Source of the DNA: Mesostigma viride
Lineage: Eukaryota; Streptophyta; Mesostigmatophyceae; Mesostigmatales; Mesostigmataceae
Direction of reading: 5' to 3'
Length of the DNA: 60,000 nucleotides
Assembly: GCA_009746045.1 (NCBI GenBank)
Contig: RPFO01000296.1
Coordinates: 657,739 to 717,738, forward strand
Position numbers and translations under genes: made by a program. The notes beneath the pieces were generated by a model, which searched no databases, was not told the DNA's origin, and worked only from the letters and a program-made list of their open reading frames with translations. Shown here piece after piece: positions 18,490 through 29,116 of the stretch (within the stretch, counting starts at the first letter, position 1; each line of letters begins with the position of its first letter).

Positions 18490-19062
18490 TAGAATTTTTG
18501 TACCAGGGTATGCCTCGCATTTCGGACGAGATTAGGCAGCGTAGGATAGCATTCGTAGGACATCGATCTTGCTCGCACCAGTCAGGTAGACACCGACCTC
18601 GGTCTGGCCGGCCCCCAGCGGCTTGGCCTACCAAGGCAGCATATCCTGACCTGGCCTGGCCCCAAGGACATTCCTAGAAAGATGGGTAAACCTGCCATGA
18701 ACTATACACAGCAGTTGCTGGCCGACCTCATGGTCCCAGCCGCGTTTGACTGAACACCGCATTCACTCCCTCTCTCTGGACTGCTATGCAGAACAAGAAG
18801 AGGTGGAAGACGATCTGAGTGTCCAGGCTCACACGCCAGCCCCTGTGGGCAAGCCCGACCCCGGGCCCCCGGCCAAGAGGAAGGGGCGGTTTGGCTGAGT
18901 AGAGTAGTTAGGGTGTTCTAGATTAGATTAGCTTTAGAGTTTAAGCTTAGTAGTTCGGTTTCGCGGCTTCGCCCACTCCATCCATCCAGCAAGGGAATAT
19001 GTCAGCTACATGATCTCCCAACGGAGTCATGCTATAATTTAATTTATTTTATTTTATTTTTA
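18490..19062 (+). pseudogene. LINE ORF2 C-terminus, 3' UTR and tail
   Basis: It carries GMPRISDEIRQRRIAFVGH, then after frame changes LAGPQRLGLPRQHILTWPG, RKMGKPAMNYTQQLLADL, NKKRW and TPAPVGK. Several frameshifts and an early TGA break it. From ~18901 the UTR parallels 3336-3488, ending CTCCCAACGGAGT and an AATTTAATTTATTTT tail. The end abuts the minus-strand ORF1 copy D. Confidence 0.75.
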
Positions 19063-19069
19063 ACTTCCC

Positions 19070-20594
19070 CTACTAGGCTGGGGTTGAGCACTGGGGTGCC
19101 GGGCTGGGGTCGCCTCCCAGGGCTTGTGGTCCACGTAGATAACAGGCTGCCCCGTCCCCCGTCTAGTAAACCGGGCGGGCTCAGTCCCATGCTGGCACCT
19201 GCCGGTCGAGCTGCCAGGATCTAGGTCGATCGATCGGCCAGAGCTCCCGTGGTCGTTGTTGCTGCGCCATGGGGCATGTCGTCGTCCAGCGTGTAGGAGG
19301 TCCCACCACCAAGCCGCTTGCGACCCTTGAGGAATCAGTCTGATCCGCCATGCATGGTACGTGTTTAATTGCATGGTGACTCGTGCATGAGCAGCGGGGA
19401 CGGCCCAGCCTTACCCCGCGAGCGGGGAAGGTGGATCGCCCCCCGGCGCCGGGCTCGACAGCTCACCAGTGAGAGCCATGGGGACAAGGATTTTGTTCTC
19501 GAACGCCTTGGCAAGGGTCTTGGTGAGGTCTCGTCCTGCGGCTGGTCAAAGTTTTGACGATGACGTTCACGGGACCTGTGCACATTTGTCGAGCTCGGCC
19601 TCCTCGCGGAGGTCGAGCGCCTGTTGAATTGAGCCGTGCGGCGATGGCGGAGGTCGGGTGGCTCATGCAGGCTGGTGGTGTTGCCGTTCAGCAGCACTAT
19701 TTCAGTCAGCCCAGGTCTGGACATGGGAGGTGCATCGCCGGCTGGCCCAGCACTGGTTGGCCTGGCCTGGCCTGGCGGAAATGTCATCAGCAGGCAATCG
19801 GGCGGTGAGGCCTGAGGTGTTTTGCAAGCACTCGATGGCGATAGCGTGGTCCGCTATAGCCGCTGTTGACATCGAGGAGCTGGGTGTTGATGGCGTCGGG
19901 CAGGTACGTGGTGCGCGGTGGTGGCTTTGGAGATGAAGGTGACGAGGGTGGAGGTACGGGCGGAGGCGGTGGCCGGAGAGGAGGGGAAGCTCGGCAGCCC
20001 GCAGCGTGCCTAGCTCCCATGGCCGCCACATAGATCTGCAGCGAGGGGGGCCACGCATGCACGTGCTGCTCGAACTAGGCCACCTCGGAGCGAAAGGCCA
20101 TCAGTGGTTTTGGAAATTAATGGCGGTGGGGTGGGTAGCCCAGATCTCGGCATCGGAGCGCCCAACGGGAGGGAGCAGAGGGCAATCTGCTGAAGGCCGG
20201 GGGCGGCGAGCGAAGCGGGCCAGGTCTTCACCAGTGCCGGAGGTGGGTGGCCCAGTACGTGCCTCTTGGCAGATGGAGGCGGGCTGTGGCGGTATCTAGA
20301 GGTGCTGCCGGGCACAGTGCAAGAAGCGAGGCGCGCGTCCCGTTAAACAAAACATACATGTCAAACAGTGGCCTGGGCCTCTTGTTCGGCCAAAAGTCGA
20401 CTGAGGTGACGACAAAGGCGATCTCGGTCCAGCGAGGTTCTTCAGGGGGCGGCTCTTCAGGGCGACTGCGTTTTGGCTAGCTCGGGCGATGCCGATGGCG
20501 AGGCTGCAGGAGCCGAGTAGACCACTAAAGCTTGATTAGCGGCACCGCTGCTTTCCGGGCCGGGGGGCGGAGCTGCAGGCGTAGCTATAGCTGC
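19070..20594 (-). pseudogene. Degenerate full-length ORF1, copy D
   Basis: Read on the minus strand, blocks match copies A and B in order: the SPEPKRS-like N-terminus near 20500, QHVTPLAAD-like sequence near 20070, the DQRL/LTA coiled-coil region near 19860, RRSxxVIVK near 19560 and the C-terminal block near 19130. Many frameshifts and stops are present, so it is the oldest ORF1 copy here. The initiator codon is gone. Confidence 0.65.
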
Positions 20595-22098
20595 AGACGT
20601 ACCTTAATTAATTAATTAATTATCAACATCACTCCGTTGGGAGTAGATGTAGCACATAGCCCTGAGAAGGGGCATATGGCTTTTAATACATTCTAGGCTA
20701 CTTCATGCAAGGGTGGGAATGTAAGCTACCCCTGCTCTAGGTGCACCAAGGCACCTGCACCCTCATGGTCTATCACGCTATGCCCGGGTAAGGGGGGAGC
20801 ATGCCTGTGAGGGAGGAAGATCATCATGGCTATACAAGAGCTAGGACATGGCTTCTCGACAGAGAGCATCTCTCTGCATGGCATTAATTAATTAATTAAT
20901 TAGGAACATAACTCCGTTGGGAGTGTATGTAGCACATAGCCCTGAGAAGGGGCATATGAGCCTATAATACATTCTAAGCTACTTCCTGCAAGGGTGGGAA
21001 TGTAAACAACACTTGCTCTAGGTGCACCAGGGCACCCGCACCCTCATGGTCTATCACGCTATGCCCGGGTAAGGGGGGAGCATGCCTGTGAGGGGGAAGA
21101 TCATCATGGCTATACAAGAGCTATGGCATGGCTTCTCAGCAGAGAGTGACTCCCTGCATGGGCACAACATTACTAAATAAGGCTAGGCATCGTCTGGAGT
21201 GTGGCACATCATAGGCACACATGTACATGACTAAAAAGGCTAGGCCTCAGCTGGTATAGTGCCTGTAGTAGGCGGGCATGTACAAGGCCACTGTCTAACT
21301 ATTCTACACTACTGCTGTATTCCCCTAGGCTGGGGCTGGAGTTGCTGGGGCCGCGGTGGTCGAGGGGGTCGCTTGCCAGGGCTTGTGGCCGACGTAGATG
21401 GCCGCCCCCTTCCAGTACACCGGCTGGCCCGCCTTGGTCTGCCGGAGCTGGAGGTAGGTCGGCCATAGCTCCCGTCGCCGTTGTTGCTGTGCCAGGGTCA
21501 AGTCGTCGTCAAGGGTGAAGAGAGTCTTCTCGAGCCGCTTGCGGCGTCTGAGAAAAGAAATCTTGTCCGCCGGGGTCTTAAAGGTGAGAAGGAGCGGGGG
21601 CGGCCCGGCCTTACCCCGCGCGCGGGGAAGGCGGTGGGCGGCCAGCTCGATCTCACCAGTAAGGCCCATGCGATCAAGGATTTCTCTCTCAAAAGCACGC
21701 GCAAGCTTCTCGGAATTCTCACCTTCCTCCATCTTGAGATTCTTGACAATGACGTTGAGGCTGCGCTTGGCGAGCTCGGCCTCCTCGCGGAGGTCAAGCG
21801 TCTGCCGCTGGAGCTGGGCTGCGACGGCGGAGGTGGTGGAGGTGGTATGTTGCTTAAGCATGTCCGCCCAGGTCGTGATGGGAGGAGCATCGCCGGCCAG
21901 GCCAGCCGGTTATTAAGCATGTCCTTCACTGCCTGGGCATGTCACCGGAGGCCATGGTAACCGGCCACGAGGTAGCCATGGCTGTCGGAGCTCATAACTT
22001 TCACGTTTGAGCACCGAATTTAGCCGTGAATATCACTATCGCTTCGTCTTTCTAAGACGCACATGCTGATATAATTTTCCGAATCTAAAACGCAATAT

Positions 22099-23452
22099 AT
22101 GGCGACCAAACGCGCCTCGACGCAACGCAGCCTGGCGGCTGCGCTCGGGCAATGAAAATACGCCTGCAGCTCCGGCTGCAGCTTCGCCATCAGGTCCGGC
22201 AGGCGGCGATGACAGTCGTGCACTGGTCGTCCCGCAACCCCCCGGGCTTAACGCCTCGCCATCTGCATCGCCTGACCCCAAGCGCACCCGCCCAGCCGAC
22301 GACACAGGAGGGTCTTCACGCCCCCAATACACAGAACCGAGCTTTCGGCCCCGGCCTTTCAAGGTCGCAGATTACGACTGGGCCACCATTTCTCCGACCG
22401 ATGCTATGCGCTGCATCTTCTTCGGGGATTACGCTTCGCTTAACGACCTGTGCCTCCATCTCTACTCCACCAATCGCCTCCTCGCCCCAGACGGCCGCCG
22501 CTGGGAAAACATCTACGGGCTCATCGGCGGCTTCCGCCCCCATCTCCAGCACGCCATCCTGAACTCCCTTCTCCAGCGCTCTGACGCCGAGATCTGGGCT
22601 TCACCCCTTTCCGTCCCCACCCTCCGCTCCATCCTCACGGAAGCCTTTCAGCAGCACGTGACCCCCCTTGCTGCCGACATAGCAGCAATCGGCGGCACGC
22701 TGACTGCTGAACTTCCTCACATTTCCACCGCCGCCGCCTCCACCTCCACTGCCATTTCCGCCTCCACAGCCGACATCAAAGCCCAGCTCCTCGACCTCGA
22801 CCAACGCCTTCAAGCCACCGCCAACGCCCTTGAGAGCTTGCATGACACCGCCGGCCTCACCGCCCAAGCGGTGAAGGACATCGCCGCCCAGCCGGCGCCT
22901 GCTGGCCCGGCCGGCGATGCTCCCTCCACCTGGGCGGACTTGCTTAAGCAGCACACCACCTCCACCACCTCCACCATCTCGGCACAACTCAAGCAACAAG
23001 CCCTCGACCTTCGCGAGGAAGCCGACATCGCCCGGCGCAGCCACAATGTCATCGTCAAGCACTTCGACCAGCAGGCAGGTGAGACCTCCACGAGCCTCCT
23101 TGAGGCATTTAAGCGCGACATTCTTGCCCCCATGCTACTCACTGGTGAGCTGGACATGTCGGCTGTCCGCCTCCCCCGCGCGCGGGGGAAGGCTGGCCCG
23201 GCACCCGTGCTCCTCACCTTTAAGTACATGGCGGACAAGCTGTCGTTCCTTAAATGCCGCAAGAAGCTCTCGAGGACTCGCTTCACGCTGGACGACGACT
23301 TGACCCTGGCCCAGCAACAGCGGCGACGCGAGCTATGGCAGACCTACCTTCAGCTCCGGCACAGCGCAGGGGGGAAGCCGGTATACTGGAGGGGGGCGGT
23401 CATCCACGTTGACCACAAGCCCTGGCAGCCCCCTCCTGCCACCTCAGACTAG
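22099..23452 (+). CDS. LINE ORF1-like RNA-binding protein of copy A (one-base insertion)
   Basis: ATG 22099 starts MATKRASTQRSLAAALG. An extra G in the GGG at 22147-22149, compared with copy B, shifts the frame; the rest to TAG 23450-23452 is open, giving ~450 residues if the frame were whole. It has a disordered N-terminus, a 130-residue region with QHVTPLAADIAAIGGTL, a coiled-coil-like stretch (LDLDQRLQATANALESL), an RRM-like part (SHNVIVKHF to RLPRARGKAG) and a C-terminal RRRELWQTYLQLR block. The known role of such proteins is to coat the element RNA. Only one lesion is visible, so the source element was recently active. Confidence 0.8.
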
Positions 23453-23894
23453 GGAATTCATACCAGTAGTGTAGATTAGTCAGGCTTAGCCTAGCATGTG
23501 GCCCACGCGCATGTGCGCCCATAATGGCCCCCATGGATGATGCCTACAGAATTTAGCCAAGCCATGCCTATAACGGGACCCCCATGGATGTTGCATTAAG
23601 AATTTAGCCATGCTATGCAATGCAGAGAGATGCTCTCTGTCGAGAAGCCATGCCCTAGCTCTTGTATAGCCATGATGATCTTCCCCCACATGACATACTC
23701 CCCCTTAGCTGGGCATAGTGTGAAGATCATGAGGGTGCAGGTGCCCTAGTGCACCTAGAGCAAGTGTTGTTTACATTCCCACCCTTGCAGGAAGTAGCTT
23801 AGAATGTATGATAGGCCATATGCCCCTTCTCAGGGCTATGTGCTACATATACTCCCAACGGAGTTATGTTACAATTCAATTCAATTCAATTCAA
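23453..23894 (+). repeat. 3' UTR, hairpin and CAATT tail of copy A
   Basis: This region is shared, inverted, with copies B, C, E and H. It contains CTTGCAGGAAGTAGCTTAG and GCCCCTTCTCAGGGC and ends ACTCCCAACGGAGT followed by ACAATTCAATTCAATTC. The tail unit differs from the TTAA unit of the other copies. Confidence 0.85.
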
Positions 23895-25029
23895 TTCACT
23901 GCCTGGGCGGTGAGGCCTGCTGTGTTCTGCAAGACCTCGATAGCGATTGCATTATCCTTGAGGCGCTGGTCGATGTCGCGGAGCTGGGCGGTGATGGAGT
24001 CGGTGGAGACGGAGGGGGGGGGGGGAGGTGGAGGCGAGGAGGGTGGCGGTGGCGGTGGGGATGGTGGGGAGCTCAGCAGCCAGCGTGCCGCCAAGTGCCG
24101 CCACATCTGCGGCAAGAGGGGTCACGTGCTGCTCGAAAGCTTCCTTGAGGAGGGTGCGGATGGTGGCTTCGGTGGGGAAGGTGGGGGGGGGCGGTTTGGG
24201 AGCCCAGATCTCGGATTCGGAGCGTCCGACAAGGGAGCAGAGGGCGAAGCGTTGAAGCTTGGGGCGAGGCATGCGGTGAATGATGGGGAGAGCCTCGGCG
24301 GGGTCGACAAGCTTGCCGTCACCAGGCCAGCGGCCACGGTTGTGGGACGTGAGGTACACGCACAGGGCGAGAAGCGAGGCGTGATTGCCGTAATAAAAGT
24401 CTTCCATAATCCAACCGGGGCTGCGCTGCCAGAAGCCGGGGCTGTTGACGTCAAAGGAGCGCTCTTCCCAGGGCGGCTCAGCAGAGCGACTGCGCTTAGG
24501 TTCAGGCGATGCTGATGGCGAGGCGAGCCCGGGAGGCTGGGCGAGCACCAGTGCACTACTAGTGTCACCGTTGCCATCTGGGCCGGTGGGCGAAGCTGCA
24601 GCCGAAGCTGCAGGCGTATTGTCATTGCCGAGCGCAGCCGCCAGGCTGCGTTGCGTCGAGAGGCGTTTGCTCATCGTATATTGCGTAATAGCGTCGGAAA
24701 ATTATATCAGCATGTGCGTCTTAGAAAGACGAAGCGATTGTGATATTCACAGCTGAATTCGGCGCTCAAACGTGAAAGTTATGAGCTCCGACAGCCATGG
24801 CTACCTCGTGGCTTGTGGCTCGTGGCTCGTCTGCATGGCATAGCATGGCTAAATTCTTAATGCAACATCCATGGGGGTCCCATTATAGACAAAGCATGGC
24901 TAAATGTTGAAGGCATCATCCATGGGGGCCATTATGGGCGCACATGCGCGTGGGCCACATGCTAGGCTAAGCCTTACTAATCTACACTACTGGTATATAT
25001 ATTCCTAGTCTGAGGTGGAGACGTACCTT

Positions 25030-25330
25030 CAGGGCTTAATTATATCGCAGCCGCGAAGCCGTACTCAGCCAAGAGCCCTGGGGGGGGGGGCTTGCCCACA
25101 GGGGCTGGCGTGTGAGCCTGGACAATCGTCTTCCACCTCTTCTTGTTCTGCATAGCAGTCCAAGCAAGAGAGAGGGAGTGAATGCGGTGTTCAAACTGGG
25201 CTGGGACCACTAGGTTGGCCAGCAACTGCTGTGTATAGTTCATGGCAGGTTTACCCATCTTTCTAGGAATGTCCTTGGGGCCATGCCAGGTCAGGATATT
25301 AGGATGTCAAATAGGATGTGCATAATCATC
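25030..25330 (-). pseudogene. LINE ORF2 C-terminus with short tail
   Basis: The minus strand reads GKPAMNYTQQLLANLVVPAQ, FEHRIHSLSLAWTAMQNKKR and AHTPAPVGKPPPP, then a shortened UTR ending ATATAATTAA near 25047-25038. It is the third copy of this C-terminus in the window. It is 5'-truncated near 25330 and was the right-hand flank when copy H inserted. Confidence 0.7.
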
Positions 25331-28300
25331 AGGCGCAAATAGTTATCTCACGGAACAGCTGATGTTTGTACTTTAGTAGACTTACGGACAGGTGGTGGAG
25401 ACAAAACAAAACACGGATATGGAATCGTATTGACAAACTAGATAGCCAAACGTGTGATGCAAGCAAGCCAGAGTAATGATCACGAACAGGCTACAAGGTG
25501 GAACGAAATTTATGGTCATCAAACACTGGCATCAGCTCAACTATTGTACAGGGCTCAGAGCCAGCCACCTTAAAGAACATACTACATGAAAGTTGTGCGT
25601 GGACAAGCTTGCCACTTGCACGGGACGTAGAGCTCAGGAGGACCATGCCCGACATCTGTGCACCACGCACTTCACCACATTTCTACCAACAATCCACCGA
25701 GCCTTGCAACTACCTACCACATCATGAAAACGAGTCGTGAAAACGAAAGAATCAAAAGGGAGCAGTCAGCTAATCTCCCCATAGACAGAACTGCGATCAA
25801 CACATTTTGCTGCAAGGGGCTAGGTAGGGCCTTAGTAAGCTGCGCCCAACAAGGCACGCAAGCTAAACGGCATAAGCCTCGCATGAACCATCCACGGGCG
25901 CGGCCGACCGGCCCCTTGCTCAGCATCTTAGCAGACTACTTAGGTTTGGGTTATGATATACATGATAGCGCGCACGGAGCAACCATCACGCGCACTTGGA
26001 AGCCGACGCCACCACTGACAGCGATTCAGCCACCCAATTCAGCCAAGGACGTATATCAGGAAGACGTGGTCCCGGGCCCCCTTGTCTCATGAAACCAACA
26101 ATGCGGCTGGATGATGGCCTGATAATGGCACCAACAGTGCAGCCGAATGATGGCCTGGCCTAAATATAGTTGTCTCACTTCATACTCCTGTCCAGGCGGC
26201 GGGGAAGCGTGGCAGAGCGGTGAGCGCCAAGCCAAACAAAACAAGCTATAAATAACGGCAAAACACGGCCAAGAATTCCTATGGAACAGGCATGGCCCAG
26301 CGCGCTCCCTTATCACCACACCGCTGCAGCATGTCTGTCTACCCGCATGTATGGGGAATCACCACCATCGCAGGTAGCACGCCCGTCTGCCGTGGTGGTG
26401 AATCCTGCCAGCAGTAAAAATATCACCTCGGCTGCATGGCCTGACTGCAGGTCAAGGGACAAGCACGACTGCAGGCGGGCAACACCTCAGCCTGCCCACA
26501 CATCAAGCAGGTGCGGCAACCATGCAGGAGAAGTGTCAGGTACGAATCGCATATCTCGGGGGTTCCGGGGGTGGGTCCTGCCCGCCGGTAAAAGCGGACA
26601 AAGGCCAGGTGGGTCAAGGTAAAGGGCTCCGCGGCTCGCCCCTCCAGCGGGAGGCGCACAGGCACGAACTCCGAGTGACAAACTGGATACCAGCATCCGC
26701 CGAGCCACAGCGGCACGCCAGGCAGCACGACCTCCACTCTCTTGGGCGCCCAGGGGGTGGGGTGGGTGGGGGTGGGGGCAGGGTCCCAACGGGGCCGACA
26801 TGGTCAGAAACCAATCCCTTCATATGTGACCGGAGACCAAACCCTTTGAAGGGGTGGCAGAGCTGACACGACATGGAGAGTCGGCGTTGAGGGTGCCGTT
26901 CTTATCCTGCTCTCCCACATGATCAGCAGAACGGAGCGTGCTGGGCATAGAAGTGCTGGGGATAGAACTTCCGGAGAGCTGTTCTAAGCCCTTCAAGGCC
27001 CAACGATGTACTTCCCTGCCCAACGGTCCGGGGCAAAAAGAGGCGAGCTCCATGACCCGATCAACGAAGGAGCAATCCTTCCCCACGACCGCGGCCTTTT
27101 CGTTCTTCCCCAACAAACAGCAGTTTGTCCCCACAACCTCTTAACTACTAGGAAAAGTTCATCCACAGTTACCGTCGGTGACGTCTGTGACGCCGGGGAG
27201 AGCGGACACGCCCAGGAGTGGGGGTGCCGCGGCATTGTGTGATCTGGGTCCACTCCCCAGGTTTGTGGACCTGTCCGGCCACCGCTCCGCTCTGGTGGTT
27301 GGGTTTCAAGGTCATCGGCGGCCCTGATCGGTCCCCTCCCTCCGCTGCTGATGGTTCATGCCCGTCGTACAATGGTTTATGCCCGTGCTAGGACGCGTCA
27401 CCAAGGTTTTTCTGCCCTCGCGTGGCCCAAACGAGGGCGGCTTGGATGCGCGGCCATTCAGGGGGGGGCGAAGGACACGTAGCTATTCATCAATGTTGAT
27501 GGTTGCGTATCGATTGCATAGCAGTGGGGATGCCCCGTTTAAACCGCCAACAGGCGTACAATTCCTCGGCACCCACGGGCGCAGAACCGTCAGCACCCAC
27601 GGGCGAATGCTTCCACCATTTAGAGCCCACGGGCGCAGCGACCACAGAGGAGAGTGTCATGCCCCTTCCAGGAGAAGTTGACGACTTGATGATGTCACGC
27701 CTCTGCCCTTGAGGCACAGAAAGGGGCAACGTAGAGTACATAATCTACGGCCTCGCAAGGCAACCGCCCATGTGTTGTAGTGACCAGTATAGTGACCAAT
27801 GGGCCTAGCACAGTATCCTACGGCCTCACGAGGCGACCCTTTTTGCCTTGTTGACCGAACACTTGACCGGATGCATAGTTGCCACATTGAGCTATAAATG
27901 CTCCTCATGCCTTCACATAAAGCCGTGTCCTGAAACAAGCATCCGCAGACATACGGCGGGAGGAGCATGGATGAGCTCCCCCTGACCTCTAGCGCCGAGC
28001 GCATCACGTCACGCCACTGGCCTGCGGTGCCGAGCTCGTCACGCCTTCGTACGCCCAAGTCTTGGTCACGTCTTCAAGGCCTCAACGCTGCTGAAAGGCA
28101 AAGTTCATCACGACTCCAAGGCCTCATGTCTTCATGGGGGGCCCATCGAAGGAGCGGAAGCAGAACATGCCCGTGCGGTCGCCCTGGATGAGCAGCAGGC
28201 AGCGGGAGGCCTCCTCCACCTCCTTGAGGTCTTGCCGCCACCTGGGAGAAGGGAACGCAGAGTAAGGCAATGCTTGAGCGGAGAAGAAAAGAGAAGCAAT

Positions 28301-29100
28301 CATGCTAGAGAAGCATTTGAGAAGTACGGAGGTCTTGCCACAAGCTGGAGCAAGACACAGACACACACACAGAGACAGACAGAGAGAGAGAGAGAGAGAG
28401 AGTTAAGGAAACGACGAGAGTTAAGGAAACGACATGGAAAGGGGGGAGCGATGACCAGCTAGAAAAACTTATTGAGAAAGCCTAAGCCTTACCCTATACA
28501 GTAATTTAAGTGAATATTGAAGACCTTGCTGCCAACTGGCCATAAAGGGAACGGATATTAAAGAAAACAAAGGGCAAGCGCAGGGCCATGCTTGAGCGGA
28601 GAGTAATAGAGAAGCAATTCTGCTAGAGAAGCAATCGAGAAGCTCTCAGGAGGTCTGGCCGCCATGTACACACAGAGGAATCCATATCGAAAGCAGCCGA
28701 CAGAGCAAGACTAAGGCAGGGCCATGGATAGCCAAACACAAAAGCTGACAAGGGACCAACGAAGTATCAGGTAAGCGTTAACAACCGCCGCCCCCTGCAC
28801 ACGCTGGTTGAACTCCCATCCTAAAAAATGGGCATCTTCACCCCCCTGTTTGAAGTCGTACAGAGCGGTCGCCATGCACTACACCCGCTTTGTGCAGCAA
28901 ACACTATTCCAACCTTAGACGGGGGCCCTTCTTATTCCGCTTGTACTACGACAGAGCGGATGCCTTGCAACGTCCTCATTCCCCTTGTACTACGACAGAG
29001 CGGATGCCTTGCGCTAACCACACATAGCTTCCCAAGGCGGCCCTGCCCCTGTGCATTTGTAACTTTTGTAACTTTTGTAACCGTATTCCTAATTCTACAA
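25331..29100. other. Unassigned region with small duplications
   Basis: No gene is recognised. Visible structures are a duplicated GGATGATGGCCTGATAATGG-like block (26105-26160), a triple CCCACGGGCG repeat (27570-27640), paired TACGGCCTC blocks (27747 and 27819), a TATA-like GCTATAAATG (27892), a ~60-bp duplicated block (28270-28325 and 28588-28643) and a 37-bp tandem duplicate of TTGTACTACGACAGAGCGG (28943-29012). It may hide a decayed LTR element near 27655-27960, but I found no terminal repeat pair. Confidence 0.45.
28376..28402. repeat. (AG)n microsatellite
   Basis: A purine-only AGAG tract, followed by a tandem pair of GTTAAGGAAACGACGAGA-like words. Confidence 0.85.
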
Positions 29101-29116
29101 ACGCGGGCGGGCGCCC

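Larger units (their letters stand above)
21925..23908 (+). mobile_element. Full-length ORF1-only retroelement copy A, 14-bp TSD
   Basis: TTCACTGCCTGGGC is duplicated at 21925-21938 and 23895-23908. The element (21939-23894) has a 160-bp 5' UTR, ORF1, a ~400-bp 3' UTR, the hairpin ACTCC-CAAC-GGAGT (23851-23864) and a CAATT tail. It lies in reverse orientation inside the ORF1 of copy B. No endonuclease or reverse transcriptase is present, so mobilisation in trans by a LINE is inferred. Confidence 0.88.
21325..24674 (-). pseudogene. ORF1 of copy B (in two parts, with frame changes)
   Basis: The N-terminal part is 24674-23899, starting MSKRLSTQRSLAAALG; the C-terminal part is 21924-21325. Copy A lies between them. 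A G-run near 24015 shifts the frame. The predicted protein has a Pro/Ser/Ala-rich N-terminus, a heptad-like central region (DIDQRLKDN, LREEAELAKRS), an RRM-like half starting NVIVKN, then RLPRARGKAGPPPLLLTF and a basic C-terminal domain (RRRELWPTYLQL). This is the layout of LINE ORF1 RNA-binding chaperones. It is disrupted and presumably inactive. Confidence 0.75.
20873..24841 (-). mobile_element. ORF1-only retroelement copy B, 12-bp TSD, split by copy A
   Basis: TCTGCATGGCAT is duplicated at 20873-20884 and 24830-24841. With copy A removed, the element is about 2.0 kb: a ~155-bp 5' UTR, ORF1, a ~420-bp 3' UTR, the ACTCC/GGAGT hairpin (near 20911-20924) and a TTAA tail. The length equals that of copy A, so both appear full length although neither carries an ORF2. 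Confidence 0.85.
20595..25029 (-). mobile_element. ORF1-type 3' UTR copy H, 11-bp TSD, host of copy B
   Basis: AGACGTACCTT is duplicated at 20595-20605 and 25019-25029. Without copy B the insert is only about 456 bp: tail and hairpin (20606-20650), 3' UTR (to 20884, resumed at 24842-25010) and the last few ORF1 codons (ACCTCAGACTAG, compare 23441-23452). It is a typical 5'-truncated retro-insertion. Confidence 0.75.

Noticed and set aside
27655-27960. Solo LTR (starts TGTCATG, contains GCTATAAATG)
   Set aside because: I found no matching second end, no target duplication and no other copy in the window.
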